64,000 nucleotides of DNA from Anaerolineales bacterium (GTDB lineage Bacteria; Chloroflexota; Anaerolineae; Anaerolineales; Villigracilaceae): assembly GCA_030583885.1 (NCBI GenBank), contig CP129480.1, forward strand, positions 186,001-250,000, in the 5' to 3' direction. The notes below the pieces were generated by a model, which saw nothing but the letters and a program-made list of their open reading frames with translations, was not told where the DNA came from and searched no databases. Of the stretch, positions 63,908 through 64,000 are shown piece by piece; position 1 is the stretch's first letter, and every line of letters starts with the position of its first letter. A program made the translations under genes and the position numbers.

Positions 63908-63939
63908 TTGACAAACATATACATACCGATTAGTATGTA
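63908..63939 (+). promoter_or_regulatory. TetR promoter with its operator
   Basis: TTGACA (63908-63913) and TAGTAT (63931-63936) are 17 nt apart. A perfect 7-bp inverted repeat TACATAC-N6-GTATGTA (63920-63939) covers the -10 box. The regulator's ATG follows 6 nt after the -10, so it is probably leaderless and self-repressed. Confidence 0.8.
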
Positions 63940-63942
63940 AAT

Positions 63943-64000
63943 ATGAGACGCACAAAGGAAGAGGCGGCGGTCACCCGCGCCACCCTTTTGAAAACTGCCT
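63943..64000 (+). CDS. TetR/AcrR-family regulator, N-terminus only
   Basis: The first 19 residues, MRRTKEEAAVTRATLLKTA, match the start of TetR-family repressors, where this helix precedes the helix-turn-helix. The rest lies beyond the window. The operator-like palindrome over its promoter supports an autoregulated repressor. Targets unknown. Confidence 0.75.
   Translation, partial: MRRTKEEAAVTRATLLKTA

Overview
The window looks like a chromosomal segment of an Anaerolineae-type Chloroflexota bacterium. This is inferred from gene content (DUF951 protein, TIGR03617-type F420 oxidoreductase, DUF6391-like membrane protein, ClpC, a TsaE-TsaB-RimI block), from mid-50s GC by eye, and from many genes whose -10 box sits only 6-9 nt before the start codon. 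No rRNA or tRNA gene was seen, so the assignment is not firm.

Positions 1-47078 are a surface-polysaccharide locus read almost entirely on the minus strand. It breaks into operon-like blocks. (a) 38954 to 30964: GDP-mannose 4,6-dehydratase, two large GT-C-like membrane proteins, a GT2 transferase with a truncated GT2 relic beside it, a flippase-like protein and a GT4 transferase. (b) 30718 to 27625: a MarR/EPS-type regulator followed by wbpB, wbpD and wbpE, which with wbpA at 45756-47078 make UDP-2,3-diacetamido-2,3-dideoxy-glucuronate. (c) 27557 to 6740: about 20 tightly overlapping genes for a nonulosonate (legionaminic/pseudaminic-type) sugar: SpsF-like cytidylyltransferase, oxidoreductase, DegT aminotransferase, SDR, GNAT acetyltransferase, NeuB-type synthase, AsnB, N-acetyl sugar amidotransferase, several methyltransferases, a Wzx-like flippase, a HisC-like aminotransferase and a NeuA-like cytidylyltransferase. 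(d) 6375 to 1: a NeuA-like/2-hydroxyacid dehydrogenase fusion, SDR, HAD phosphatase, a large GT-like protein, a decayed rmlB/rmlA relic, an RmlC-like cupin and an RmlD-like enzyme cut by the window edge. Further export and glycosylation genes lie at 39052-45604.

The strongest regulatory signal is a palindrome with core ATTCA-N5-TGAAT in the promoters of blocks (a), (b) and (c). In (b) it overlaps the -10 box and the start codon of the regulator gene; in (c) it overlaps the -10 box of the nonulosonate operon; in (a) it overlaps a TATAAT box before gmd. This suggests one autoregulated repressor switching the whole locus.

From 47190 the content becomes housekeeping. On the minus strand are uracil-DNA glycosylase, rimI, tsaB, tsaE, a GT4 transferase and a DUF951 gene. 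Beyond 51226 everything real except the transposase is on the plus strand: thioesterase, M42 peptidase, redoxin, F420-dependent oxidoreductase, MazG-like protein, clpC, a TPR membrane protein, msrA, a tRNA-dihydrouridine synthase, a DUF6391-like protein, holA and the start of a TetR gene. Two disruptions stand out there: an IS630-family element inserted at a TA inside an AlbA-type gene, whose frame is restored exactly when the element is removed, and a 42-bp minisatellite lying between two copies of the first 11 codons of the mazG-like gene.
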